Shown here: piece after piece, positions 42,681-50,939 of the stretch | Layout: each line of letters opens with the position of its first letter | Position numbering within the stretch: position 1 is the first letter of the stretch | Origin: Planctomycetaceae bacterium UBA6172 | GTDB taxonomy: Bacteria > Planctomycetota > Planctomycetia > Pirellulales > Pirellulaceae | Length of the DNA stretch: 53,993 nt | Direction: 5' to 3' | Assembly: GCA_002422955.1 (NCBI GenBank) | Contig: DITY01000238.1 | Coordinates: 7,945-61,937 of the forward strand | Made by a program: the position numbers and the translations under genes | The notes under the pieces: generated by a model | The model's database searches: none | Seen by the model: only the letters and a program-made list of their open reading frames with translations | What the model was told of the DNA's origin: nothing

Positions 42681-45600
42681 TCAGTGGGCGGCTTTCGCGT
42701 CGGTGGCCGTTTCGCCGCCGTGGCCATCGCCATCCGCCGTTCCATGGCCATGATCTCCCTCACCGTGGTGATCGTCGCCGTGGCCGTGATGCTTGGGCAC
42801 GCCGTACTCGACCAAATCGGCGAGCTGGAGGCTGGTCATCAAACGGGGGTGCGGGTTACGGACCTTGGCCAAGTAAATCGTTCGCGGCTTGGTGTTCAGT
42901 TGGCTCAGCATGCCGTAGGCCAGTGGCCCCGCTTGCTTCTGCGTCACCACGGCTGACGGATCGGCCAGGTTACCGAACTCGATCGCGCCGCTGGGGCAGG
43001 CGGTCTGGCAGGCGGTCTTGATCTCGCCATCACGGACCTGCCGGCCACCATCCTTGCGGGCATCGATCTTGCCCTTCTCGATCCGCTGCACGCAGAAGGT
43101 GCATTTCTCCATCACCCCGCGACCGCGGACGGTGACTTCGGGGTTGAGCACCAACGCTTGCAGTTTTCGGTTCGCCTTCTCGATCGTGCCAGGAAAGGCA
43201 TCGACGCCGTAGCCGACGCCGACCGGCTCGTTGTAGTTGAAGTAATTGAACCGCCGAACTTTGTACGGGCAGTTGTTGGCGCAATACCGCGTCCCGATGC
43301 AGCGGTTGTAGGCCATCGCGTTGAGCCCTTCGTCCGTGTGTACGGTCGCCGCGACCGGGCAAACCTGTTCACAGGGGGCCGTTTCGCAGTGCTGGCAGGC
43401 CATCGGCTGCTGGACGATGTTCGCGTGGTCCTCGTTCCCTTGGAAGTAGCGATCGATACGAATCCAGTGCATTTCGCGACTGCGAATGACCTGTTCCTTA
43501 CCGACGATCGGGACATTGTTCTCGCTCTGACAAGCGACCACGCAGGCGTTGCAGCCGATGCACTTGTTGAGATCGACCGCCATCCCCCATTGGGGAAGTT
43601 CCGGACGCTCTTCCCGAATTCTGGCCATCACCTCGCGAAAGGGCGACCCTTCGACGCCCACCTTGGGGACGTGCGGTCCTTTGTCGGCGACGAACTGACC
43701 GTTCTTTTTCAGCAGCGGCAGCGTTCCTTCACGGATCAGGGTAAAGCTGCGTTTTTCGGTCTCTTTCTTTCCCAGTTCGTCGATCGCCCAGTGATTCTGG
43801 GTGCTCGCGATCTCGTAGTCCTTGTAACGTGGCCGGGCTTCGATCCCGCTCGCCAACCGCATCGCATTGGAGAGCCGAAGCGGTCCCACGTTGGTGCCGG
43901 CGACGTCGACCCCCGCGCCATCCATGCCACCCACCATTCCCGCTCGCTTGCGACCGTATCCGATCGCGACGGAAACCACACCGGGCGCGCAACCGGGCAT
44001 TTCATAAACGGGAAGTTCGATCACCGTCGTGCCGCGTCGCAGCGCGATCATTGAGCTGTCCTTGACCTGCAAGGCCCGAGCCGTCCGCGGGCTGAGGATC
44101 GCGACGTTATCCCAGGTCACCTTGGTTAAGGACTGGGGCAATTCCTGAAGCCAGCCGTTGTTGGCAAACCGACCGTCGTAGAGTCCATCGGCGGGGAAGA
44201 ACAGCACGTCGATTTGGTCTTGGTCGACATCCAACGAGCGGACCGGTGCCGTATCGCTGAGCAAATCCGTGGGTCCGACGTAAGCGGGGTCGGCCAAAGC
44301 GACCTTGATCGACTCGTCGAAGCCGTCATGCAGCAGTTTCCGCCACTGCCGTTCACTGACCGCCGAGCCGGCAACTTCGTCCGCGGTGCGGCGAACGATC
44401 GCATCGCCGGTGACTTCGTCCTCACCGAGCATCACCGCGAGCAACTCGATCGCGCTGCGTCCGCCCAGCAGCGGTAGGATCTGGGGCTGACAAACGCCGT
44501 ACAGCCCATCGTCGCCGATGCAGTCGCCCCACGATTCGAGCGGGTGGGCCTGCGGCAAGGACCAGCGACAGAGCACTGCCGTCTCGTCGTCGTACTCACC
44601 GAGATAGATCGAATTCTCGACGCTGCCGATCGCATCGCCGATCGCCACGTCGCCAGGGGCGGCGAAGGCCGGATTGTCACCGAGCACGAGCAGGGAATCG
44701 ACCTTGCCGGCATTGATTCGCGTGGCCAGCTCGCCGAGCGGGATCGTCTCGCCGAGGTCACCATCGACCAGAGGTAGGAATCGCTGCACCTTGCCGAGGG
44801 AGCCGAGCTTGCCGTTGATGCGAATTCCGGCCGCAATCGCTTGGGCCCCGAGCGTCTCGCCGACGACGACAGTCGCGGTCGGACCGGCCTCCAGCAGGTC
44901 CGCGACGAGTACTTCCAGCAACGTGTCCAGTTGGGCGGCGGGTTCGAGTTCGTCAAAGCCCTGTTCGGCCGGGACCGGCTCCTCCGGGGCTGCCCCGGTC
45001 GCCGCCCCTAAGCGTCGTTCCAATTCGGCCAGGAACGCGGGCATTTGGCTCGGACGCATCGCCAGCCGGGAGTCGGCGGCGGCGCCGGTATTCGTGAAGC
45101 CGCCTTCGATGGCGTACAACCGGCTCATCGACTGACCCGGCTCTCGAGTTTGGCCAAACCCGTAGGCATTACGGACGAAACCGGGGTCAGAACCGAGGAT
45201 GTCGGCCTCGACCGTCAGGATGACCTTGGCGGCCGAAAGATCGAGGGACTGTCGGCAAGGTTTGCCGATCGCCAATTGGGTCGCCTCGCGCATCGCGTCG
45301 CCGTGAACGCCGTCGAAGCGACAGAGCATCAGTTGAGGCAACCGTTCACGCAATTTCTTGAGCATGCGGACCAGCGACGGTGACTGGGTCGGCGGCATCA
45401 GCACCGCGAACGCCGCCCCGGCATCCCCTTCCGCCAACTTGACCAGCGAAACCGCATACGAATTGAAATCGCTCCAAGCGGCCCCCTTCCCTTTCCCCTT
45501 CTCTTCGCGAAGTCGCAAGGGCAAGGCTTCGTCGCGCGCCCGATCGGGATCGTAAAGCCCCAGGATCGAAGCCTGGACGTAGGCGTCGGTACCGCCACGG

Positions 45601-45995
45601 CCGCCGGGGTGATTCGGATTGCCTTCGATCTTGATCGGGCGACCGTCGACATTCGAAATGACGAGGTTGTAAACGCGACCGGCCAATTCGAAATTGGTCG
45701 CGCGGCCATAGGTCTCGCCGGGAATCCGCCCTTCCGGACGGATGACGAAGGGCGTAATGATTTCGGTTGGGTAACGGCAGCCGGCCGCGCCAGCCAGAGA
45801 CAACGAGGCCCCCATGATCTGCATCCAGCGCCGCCGTGAGACCCCGTCGGGGTATTCCGACGCGGCGACCGGAAACTCGCGATGCAGGTAATCCTTAACG
45901 AACTCGTCGTCCTGATGCAGTTCCTGCAAGCTTCGCCAGTAGCGATCCCGGGAAGTCGCGACGCTTGGAGACTCGGGGCGGAGGGGCAAGGTCAT
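42681..45995 (-). CDS. actB: Alternative complex III subunit ActB (molybdopterin-fold plus four Fe-S clusters)
   Basis: 1104 residues from the ATG at 45995. The N-terminus has SRRRWMQIMGASLSLAGAAGC (53-73 in all), a twin-arginine-like signal ending in a Cys that could be a lipid anchor. The large middle part is a MopB-like fold without cofactor (ISNVDGRPIKIEGNPNHPGG, LLVLGDNPAFAAPGDV). The C-terminal 260 residues are a ferredoxin domain: CIGCNACVVACQSENN, CQHCETAPCEQVCP, CIGTRYCANNCPY and CTFCVQR...CQTACPSG, fitting three [4Fe-4S] clusters and one [3Fe-4S]. It receives quinol electrons and passes them to ActA. A His/Asp/Gly-rich tail (GHGDDHHGEGDHGHG) ends the protein; its role is unknown. 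actA lies 107 bp upstream. Confidence 0.95.
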   Translation of the reverse strand: MTLPLRPESPSVATSRDRYWRSLQELHQDDEFVKDYLHREFPVAASEYPDGVSRRRWMQIMGASLSLAGAAGCRYPTEIITPFVIRPEGRIPGETYGRATNFELAGRVYNLVISNVDGRPIKIEGNPNHPGGRGGTDAYVQASILGLYDPDRARDEALPLRLREEKGKGKGAAWSDFNSYAVSLVKLAEGDAGAAFAVLMPPTQSPSLVRMLKKLRERLPQLMLCRFDGVHGDAMREATQLAIGKPCRQSLDLSAAKVILTVEADILGSDPGFVRNAYGFGQTREPGQSMSRLYAIEGGFTNTGAAADSRLAMRPSQMPAFLAELERRLGAATGAAPEEPVPAEQGFDELEPAAQLDTLLEVLVADLLEAGPTATVVVGETLGAQAIAAGIRINGKLGSLGKVQRFLPLVDGDLGETIPLGELATRINAGKVDSLLVLGDNPAFAAPGDVAIGDAIGSVENSIYLGEYDDETAVLCRWSLPQAHPLESWGDCIGDDGLYGVCQPQILPLLGGRSAIELLAVMLGEDEVTGDAIVRRTADEVAGSAVSERQWRKLLHDGFDESIKVALADPAYVGPTDLLSDTAPVRSLDVDQDQIDVLFFPADGLYDGRFANNGWLQELPQSLTKVTWDNVAILSPRTARALQVKDSSMIALRRGTTVIELPVYEMPGCAPGVVSVAIGYGRKRAGMVGGMDGAGVDVAGTNVGPLRLSNAMRLASGIEARPRYKDYEIASTQNHWAIDELGKKETEKRSFTLIREGTLPLLKKNGQFVADKGPHVPKVGVEGSPFREVMARIREERPELPQWGMAVDLNKCIGCNACVVACQSENNVPIVGKEQVIRSREMHWIRIDRYFQGNEDHANIVQQPMACQHCETAPCEQVCPVAATVHTDEGLNAMAYNRCIGTRYCANNCPYKVRRFNYFNYNEPVGVGYGVDAFPGTIEKANRKLQALVLNPEVTVRGRGVMEKCTFCVQRIEKGKIDARKDGGRQVRDGEIKTACQTACPSGAIEFGNLADPSAVVTQKQAGPLAYGMLSQLNTKPRTIYLAKVRNPHPRLMTSLQLADLVEYGVPKHHGHGDDHHGEGDHGHGTADGDGHGGETATDAKAAH

Positions 45996-46102
45996 TGGGT
46001 TATCGTGATCGATCGGGTGTCGGAATAATCTTCGAATCAGATTTTGAGTCCCGCACAACAACCGATCAACGGGCGAGTGCGGCTCGGACGGGGGTCAAAT
46101 CC

Positions 46103-46792
46103 TTAGCGGTGGCAAACCGCACAGTGATCCTGCGGCTGGATGTTCTTCTGGTCGATCAGCTTTTGGACCTCAGCCTTCGCATCGACCCCTTCCGGCCAAG
46201 TCCAATCGAGCTTGGTGACAAATTCGGAGGGGCGGATATGTGGCGTCGGATCGCGATGGCATTCGATACACCAGGCCATCGACAATTGCTTGTCTTGGTG
46301 AACGACCTCCATCTGGTCGATCCGGCCGTGGCAGGAAACGCAGCTGACGCCGGCATGCACGTGAGCGGCGTGATTGAAGTAGACGAACTCCGGCAGATTA
46401 TGCACTCGCACCCAAGCCACGCTACGACCCGTTTCCCAGCTCTCGCGCAGCGGCGCTAATCGGGGGCTGGCCTCGCGGACCGCCGCCAAGCTGGTCACGC
46501 CCTGGTCATTCGCCGGGCTGTGGCAATTGATACAGGTTGCCGTTGGGGGAATCGCGGCGTGAGCCGCGTCAAAAACCGTGTTGTGGCAATATCGACAATC
46601 CATTTTCAACTGGCCCGCATGCAGCGCGTGGCTGAACGGGATGGGTTGGGTGGGCTGGTAGCCGATGTTCAACGTTTCGGGATCGGTGATCAAACCGCCC
46701 AGGGCACCCGCATAAACGGCACCGCCGATCGCGGCCGCTCCGAGCAGCATGAGGGTACGGTTGATCCAACGAGGGAAAAGAAAGCGTTCCAT
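46103..46792 (-). CDS. actA: Alternative complex III subunit ActA (pentahaem cytochrome c)
   Basis: 229 residues and first gene of the operon. An N-terminal membrane anchor (TLMLLGAAAIGGAVYAGAL, about 13-31) is followed by five CxxCH motifs: CRYCH 66-70, CINCH 87-91, CVSCH 151-155, CIECH 175-179 and CAVCH 224-228, matching the pentahaem ActA. PIPFSHALHAGQLKMDCRYCH and FNHAAHVHAG supply further His ligands. The protein ends one residue after the last haem motif. It faces the periplasm and passes electrons from ActB to the monohaem domain. 273 bp upstream of it are free of genes and should hold the operon promoter. Confidence 0.95.
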   Translation of the reverse strand: MERFLFPRWINRTLMLLGAAAIGGAVYAGALGGLITDPETLNIGYQPTQPIPFSHALHAGQLKMDCRYCHNTVFDAAHAAIPPTATCINCHSPANDQGVTSLAAVREASPRLAPLRESWETGRSVAWVRVHNLPEFVYFNHAAHVHAGVSCVSCHGRIDQMEVVHQDKQLSMAWCIECHRDPTPHIRPSEFVTKLDWTWPEGVDAKAEVQKLIDQKNIQPQDHCAVCHR

Positions 46793-46990
46793 AACTCCGA
46801 ATATCTACTCCGCTTCCGGGGTCCCGGGACGGTCTGCCGAAGGTGGCCAATCGAAAACTGGGGCGCATGGGCCGGGTGGAAGGACCTACCGCGAACCCTG
46901 AGAACTCGCAGTATCGGGCCCAAGGGACCTCGGTTACAAGTCCACAGGCGGCAAAGCGACATTGTGTCGCAGTCTTTCGCGGCGGCCCGG

Positions 46991-47004
46991 TCCGCCTAGG
47001 CGGA
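46991..47004. promoter_or_regulatory. 14-bp perfect palindrome upstream of actA
   Basis: TCCGCCTAGGCGGA reads the same on both strands and lies about 200 bp upstream of the actA ATG and 62 bp past the pcm stop. A short hairpin (GCGACA-TTG-TGTCGC) lies about 20 bp closer to actA. It could be a repressor site for the respiratory operon. No regulator is known, so this is a candidate only. Confidence 0.3.
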
Positions 47005-47065
47005 TAATCATCCGCTTTCTTGACGCACGTTCAACCCCCACCACCATGCCGTTCGGCTGTCTAGG

Positions 47066-47779
47066 TCAGCGGCGCTCGGGGTCCCCCGTCATCGGCACAA
47101 AGTTGACCGCGGCGTGCACGGATTCCACCAAGCTGCCGTCGAGCTGCTTTTCGATCAGCCGCAATTCCTGGAGGTGGCGCCCGACGGGGAGCACCAGCCG
47201 GCCGCCGGGGGCGAGCTGATCGATCAGGGGTTGTGGGACATGATCCGGAGCAGCCGCCACCAGGATGATCTGGTAGGGCGATTGCTCGATCCAGCCTTGG
47301 TAGCCATTCCCATGGCGGATTTCGACGTTGTGATATCCGAGCTGGCGAAGTCGCGACCCAGCCCGCTGGGCGAGGGCTTCGTTAATCTCGAGGCCTTGAA
47401 CCTCGCGAACGAGTTCCGCCAGCACCGCCGCCTGGTAGCCACTCCCCGAGCCGACATCGAGCGCCCGGTCCTCGGGTTGGGGGCGCGCCAACTCGGTCAT
47501 CAGCGCGACGATGTAGGGTTGCGAAATCGTTTGCCCAGCCCCGATCGGCAGCGGTTGATCGGCATAAGCCAGCGGTACCGACTCAAGCGGCACGAAACGG
47601 TGCCTCGGGACCTTGCGGATCGCGTCCAGCACCCGCTGATCCCGCACGCCCCGGGCCTCGATCTGATCGCGGGCCATCCGCAATCGCGCGCGGGTCTGGG
47701 CGGCTTCCCAGTCGCGGTCCGCGGCGGATGCCACCTCAACGCCTTCGCGGTTCGGTTCGCGTTCGGGAATCGAAGCCAT
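47066..47779 (-). CDS. pcm: Protein-L-isoaspartate O-methyltransferase
   Basis: 237 residues. It methylates isoaspartyl residues in damaged proteins to start their repair. RHRFVPLESVPLAYADQPLPIG and GAGQTISQPYIVALMTELA are the family-specific substrate segments; LDVGSGSGYQAAVLAEL is SAM motif I; VQGLEINEALAQRA is motif II; and GGRLVLPVG follows. The N-terminal 30 residues are an unconserved extension. The start at 47779 has GGGAGA 5 bases upstream and is preferred over one 17 codons earlier. It lies 75 bp downstream of the adaptor gene on the same strand. Confidence 0.93.
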   Translation of the reverse strand: MASIPEREPNREGVEVASAADRDWEAAQTRARLRMARDQIEARGVRDQRVLDAIRKVPRHRFVPLESVPLAYADQPLPIGAGQTISQPYIVALMTELARPQPEDRALDVGSGSGYQAAVLAELVREVQGLEINEALAQRAGSRLRQLGYHNVEIRHGNGYQGWIEQSPYQIILVAAAPDHVPQPLIDQLAPGGRLVLPVGRHLQELRLIEKQLDGSLVESVHAAVNFVPMTGDPERR

Positions 47780-47854
47780 CGCGGTCTCCCGGGAACGTGG
47801 TTTCTCGTCGGGGTCAGAGCACCGGGCCACAACCGAGCGGGACGCCCTTCCAGG

Positions 47855-49240
47855 TCATTCGCCGGGAGGGTTGGCTTGGATCTTGCCGGTGACATTGACC
47901 GGTTGGCCGCTGCGGAGACGTTCATTTCCACGGGCGATGACCGCCTCACCCGCAGTCAATGTCGCATCACCCAACGGCGTTACGGCGGTCCAACTGTCGA
48001 GCGACGGTCCGATGGTTACCGGTACCGACACCGCTTTGCCGTCCACGATCTTCAGGACCGCGGTCTGTTCGCCGCCAAGCTGCAGTGCGTCTTTGTGAAC
48101 CATCAGCATTTCGCGGCTCGGTCCGGTGGGCAGCTCGACGTGGGCCAGCATCCCCGGAAGGATCTCGTGGTGACCGTCTTCCATCGGGTTGGGGATTCGC
48201 ACCCTGACGGGAAAGGTCCGGGCTCGCTCGTCGGCCAGAGGCACGATCCGAACGACTTCCCCCGGGAACGGTCGATCTGGCCACGCATCAGCCTGCACGA
48301 TTACCGGCCGTCCCACGCGGACATGCGCGATGTTGCTTTCGGGGACATACACCTCGATCTCGATCGGATCGATGGCGATGATTTCGGCGACCGCCATCCC
48401 TTGTTGTAACCATGCCCCCGCCTCGGTCATTTCGGTGACGACGAACCCGTCGAAGGGGGCTTTGACGGTGTATTTGTCGAGCCGGTCTTCCAAGCCGGCG
48501 ATCTCCTGTTCTTGCACCGCGACGCGGGCTGCCGCCTGAGCGATCCGCTCCTGGCGTGGGCCGGCGCGAACTAAGTCAAATTGACTGGTCGCCTCCGACA
48601 AGACCGCCAACGCCCGCAGCGATTCGGCCCGCGTCTGCTCGAACTCGTCCTGGGAAATTCCGGTACCGCCTGTCATCAGCGTTTCCGCGCGCGCTAGCTT
48701 CGCGAGACTGTATTCCCGTAGTGCCTCGGCCGCTTCGACGCCCGCTTGAGCCAATTGCAGCTCTTCGGGACGGGCCCCGTTCCGCAATTCCTCCAATTCG
48801 GCCATCCGCAATTGCAGTTCGGCTCTGGCCCCGGCGATCTCGATTTCGATCGTGGCGGTGCGGAGTTCGGCAAGCGTTTGGCCTGCAACCACCGCTTCCC
48901 CCCGTTTGACGGGAAACTCGAGCACCCGCCCATCCACGGCGCTGCCGACGACGACGCGGCGGGTGGCCATTGCGGTCCCGACGAACGATTGTCGTGGCGC
49001 GACATTCTGGAGGATCACGTCGGCGACCATCACCGATGCTGGCCCCTGTTGCGCCGCCACGTCAGGCAGGCCACCACCGCTCCGCGCGATGAGCGCCAGC
49101 ATGGCCACCGTGGTGACAGCTCGCCCCAGCGACGCCATCAACCGCAATCGCCGTCGCGAACAGACGAGGCAACGAATGACCGACGAGCCGAGCTGAGGGG
49201 CGTTCGGATCGAAAAGGCGGAGTTGAGCGAGCATCGACAT
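47855..49240 (-). CDS. Efflux periplasmic adaptor (membrane fusion protein)
   Basis: 461 residues from the ATG at 49240; starts at 49234 and 49138 are also possible, the last giving a clean signal peptide (MASLGRAVTTVAMLALIARS). The mature part has the HlyD/AcrA plan: a barrel-sandwich strand (VVVGSAVDGRVLEFPVKRGE), a long helical hairpin (about 175-285, ELQLRMAELEELRNGARPEE), the second sandwich half (DKYTVKAPFDGFVVTEMTEAG), and the beta-barrel and membrane-proximal domains. No RND or ABC pump gene is beside it; the next gene is pcm. It is either an orphan adaptor or served by a pump elsewhere. The N-terminus between 49240 and 49138 is Arg/Cys-rich and not convincing. Confidence 0.82.
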   Translation of the reverse strand: MSMLAQLRLFDPNAPQLGSSVIRCLVCSRRRLRLMASLGRAVTTVAMLALIARSGGGLPDVAAQQGPASVMVADVILQNVAPRQSFVGTAMATRRVVVGSAVDGRVLEFPVKRGEAVVAGQTLAELRTATIEIEIAGARAELQLRMAELEELRNGARPEELQLAQAGVEAAEALREYSLAKLARAETLMTGGTGISQDEFEQTRAESLRALAVLSEATSQFDLVRAGPRQERIAQAAARVAVQEQEIAGLEDRLDKYTVKAPFDGFVVTEMTEAGAWLQQGMAVAEIIAIDPIEIEVYVPESNIAHVRVGRPVIVQADAWPDRPFPGEVVRIVPLADERARTFPVRVRIPNPMEDGHHEILPGMLAHVELPTGPSREMLMVHKDALQLGGEQTAVLKIVDGKAVSVPVTIGPSLDSWTAVTPLGDATLTAGEAVIARGNERLRSGQPVNVTGKIQANPPGE

Positions 49241-49591
49241 CAGTACGGCTGAGAACGAGAAATGCGGGATCGGCGGTTGCCGTGTGATTATCGGCCACAA
49301 GCCTGGCCGAGGATGATCATCCGTCGAGACGCGCACACGGCCGAGTGCCCTGATTTTACTCGATCCGCGGTCACGCTTCATCGGCCGCCGAACGAATGCG
49401 AAGATGAACGGCCGAGCCTGAGATGATCCTCGGGTCGGAAGGGTGTCGTGGGCTCTCGACTGAAGGAACGTTTGCGTTTAGGCTCGCTCGATTGTTGCCG
49501 CAGGTGTTGGCGTGCCAGTCGTTGCCGCACGAGGGCAGCGCATGCGGACCTGCCTGCCTGCCGGCGGTCCCATCACGCGGGGAATTGACTC
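49241..49591. other. 351-bp divergent intergenic region
   Basis: Lies between the divergent adaptor and SDR genes and should hold both promoters. No coding region, repeat or RNA gene was recognised. The right end has GGGGA 7-11 bases before the SDR TTG start. Confidence 0.5.
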
Positions 49592-50485
49592 TTGAACCAT
49601 ACGCCCCCGTTTGTCGGTTCCGCGGTGGTAACCGGCGGGTCTTCGGGCCTGGGGTTGGCCATCGCCGCCGCACTGTTGCGAGCTGGCTATCGCGTGGCCT
49701 TGATCGGCCGCGATCGCGATCGGCTCGCGCAGGCCATCGGAGAACTTCGCGGCAGCGGAAGTGGCGTGGGGGCGACCACGGCGCGGGGGCCGGGCGAAGT
49801 TTCGCCGTTGCCCGATGACGAGGGGTTGTTCGGCGTGGCCGCCGATGTGACCGATCCGAACAGCGTTCGCGACGCCTTCGAACAGATCGAGCGGCGTTGG
49901 TCCCGCTTGGATGTGCTGATCAACTGTGTGGGGCAGAGCGATCGGGGACGGGTGGACGCGTTGACGCCGGAGCGATTGCGCGCGCTATTCGACGTCAATG
50001 TGACCTCGTCGCTGCTCTGCTCGCAGGCCGCCCTGCCGCTGCTTCGCGAATCTCGCGGCACCGTGGTCAACATCGGCTCGTTGGCTGGTAAGTTTGGCAC
50101 TCGCTACATGGGCGGCTACTGCGCCGCCAAGCACGCCTTGGCGGGGCTCACCCAGCAGATGCGGTTGGAATGGTCGGAAGCTGGTGTCCACGTGGCCCTG
50201 GTCCATCCCGGGCCGATCCGGCGTGCCGATTCCCAACCGCGTTATCAGGTCGACGCGGAGACGTTGCCCGCGTCGGCCAAGTTGCCGGCCGGCGGCGCGC
50301 GGCTTCGGGGCCTGTCACCCGAGCGGGTGGCTGACGAAGTCTTGCGGTGCATCCGGCGGCGTCGGACCGAGGTGATTTTGCCGCGTCATGTGCGCTTGCT
50401 GACCTGTCTCGCCGCGGCATTTCCCTCGCTCGGCGATCGCTTGTTGCTGCGTTTCACCGGCGGTCGGACTGGGCCGGACGCCTAA
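49592..50485 (+). CDS. Short-chain dehydrogenase/reductase
   Basis: 297 residues. A classical SDR with NAD(P)-binding TGGSSGLG at 14-21, then ALIGRDRDRL; the Arg after the second strand suggests NADP preference. The usual NNAG is NCVGQ here. VVNIGSLAGKFG holds the catalytic Ser and YCAAKHA the Tyr-x3-Lys; VHPGPIRRAD follows as PG motif. About 20 residues (GSGSGVGATTARGPGEVSPL) are inserted between strands 2 and 3. The C-terminal basic stretch is typical of membrane-associated SDRs of the DltE-like group. Substrate unknown. The start is TTG at 49592 with GGGGA upstream; no suitable ATG exists. It ends 2 bp from the convergent hypothetical gene. Confidence 0.87.
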   Translation: MNHTPPFVGSAVVTGGSSGLGLAIAAALLRAGYRVALIGRDRDRLAQAIGELRGSGSGVGATTARGPGEVSPLPDDEGLFGVAADVTDPNSVRDAFEQIERRWSRLDVLINCVGQSDRGRVDALTPERLRALFDVNVTSSLLCSQAALPLLRESRGTVVNIGSLAGKFGTRYMGGYCAAKHALAGLTQQMRLEWSEAGVHVALVHPGPIRRADSQPRYQVDAETLPASAKLPAGGARLRGLSPERVADEVLRCIRRRRTEVILPRHVRLLTCLAAAFPSLGDRLLLRFTGGRTGPDA

Positions 50486-50487
50486 GC

Positions 50488-50931
50488 TCAGGCGTCGGTC
50501 TCGATCGTCAATTCCGCTACCGCCGCCATGCTCGCCTTGGCGAAGGATTCGGCGGCAACCACAACCCGCAACTCGTTGTGCGGCCGTAGCAGGTCGGTAA
50601 TCTCGAGCCGCTGGCCTGGCTCCGGGGAAGGAATCTCTTGACCGTTGAGTCGCACCCGGGTGGCGGAGGCGAACAGGTCGCAGTCGATCCAGATCCTGTC
50701 TTCTGGACCGATGCCGCTGGGCCGATTGAACTGGCGACAATAGGTTACCCAGGGGGCGACGCAGTCGCGTAAGGCCGTGTCAGGGAGAGATATAAATTTC
50801 CCGCCGACAGCCCCTACCGCCTGCGCCGCAGGCGGTTCAGACCAGGTGTTCAGCTCCTGATGTGCGATCGCGCCCGCCCCGGAAAGCCGCCTCCAGGCGG
50901 CATGTAAACGGATGCGGTGCGATCGAGTCAT
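50488..50931 (-). CDS. Hypothetical protein with carbohydrate-binding-like fold
   Basis: 147 residues, no signal peptide. The second half reads like the jelly-roll of a glycoside-hydrolase-2-type sugar-binding domain: YCRQFNRPSGIGPEDRIWID, then ATRVRLNGQEIPSPEPGQRL and EITDLLRPHNELRVVVA; the LNG turn, the exit strand and ITDLLRPHNEL are all in the expected order. No catalytic domain is attached. Comparable small proteins occur in planctomycetes as far as I recall; function unknown. Two GC-rich perfect palindromes lie in its 5' third. It begins 8 bp after the surface-protein gene, so the two are probably one transcript. Confidence 0.68.
   Translation of the reverse strand: MTRSHRIRLHAAWRRLSGAGAIAHQELNTWSEPPAAQAVGAVGGKFISLPDTALRDCVAPWVTYCRQFNRPSGIGPEDRIWIDCDLFASATRVRLNGQEIPSPEPGQRLEITDLLRPHNELRVVVAAESFAKASMAAVAELTIETDA
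50816..50836. repeat. 21-bp GC-rich perfect inverted repeat inside the small hypothetical gene
   Basis: ACCGCCTGCG and CGCAGGCGGT form a 10-bp stem around a single C. A second perfect inverted repeat, GCCGCCT-CC-AGGCGGC, lies at 50886-50901 nearer the start codon. The shared GCCT/AGGC core hints that both belong to a small dispersed palindrome family, which cannot be checked from one window. Confidence 0.6.
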
Positions 50932-50939
50932 CGGAATCG

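Noticed and set aside
47114..48409. A 431-codon plus-strand frame across pcm and the adaptor
   Set aside because: It spans two real genes on the other strand, has biased composition and no motif.
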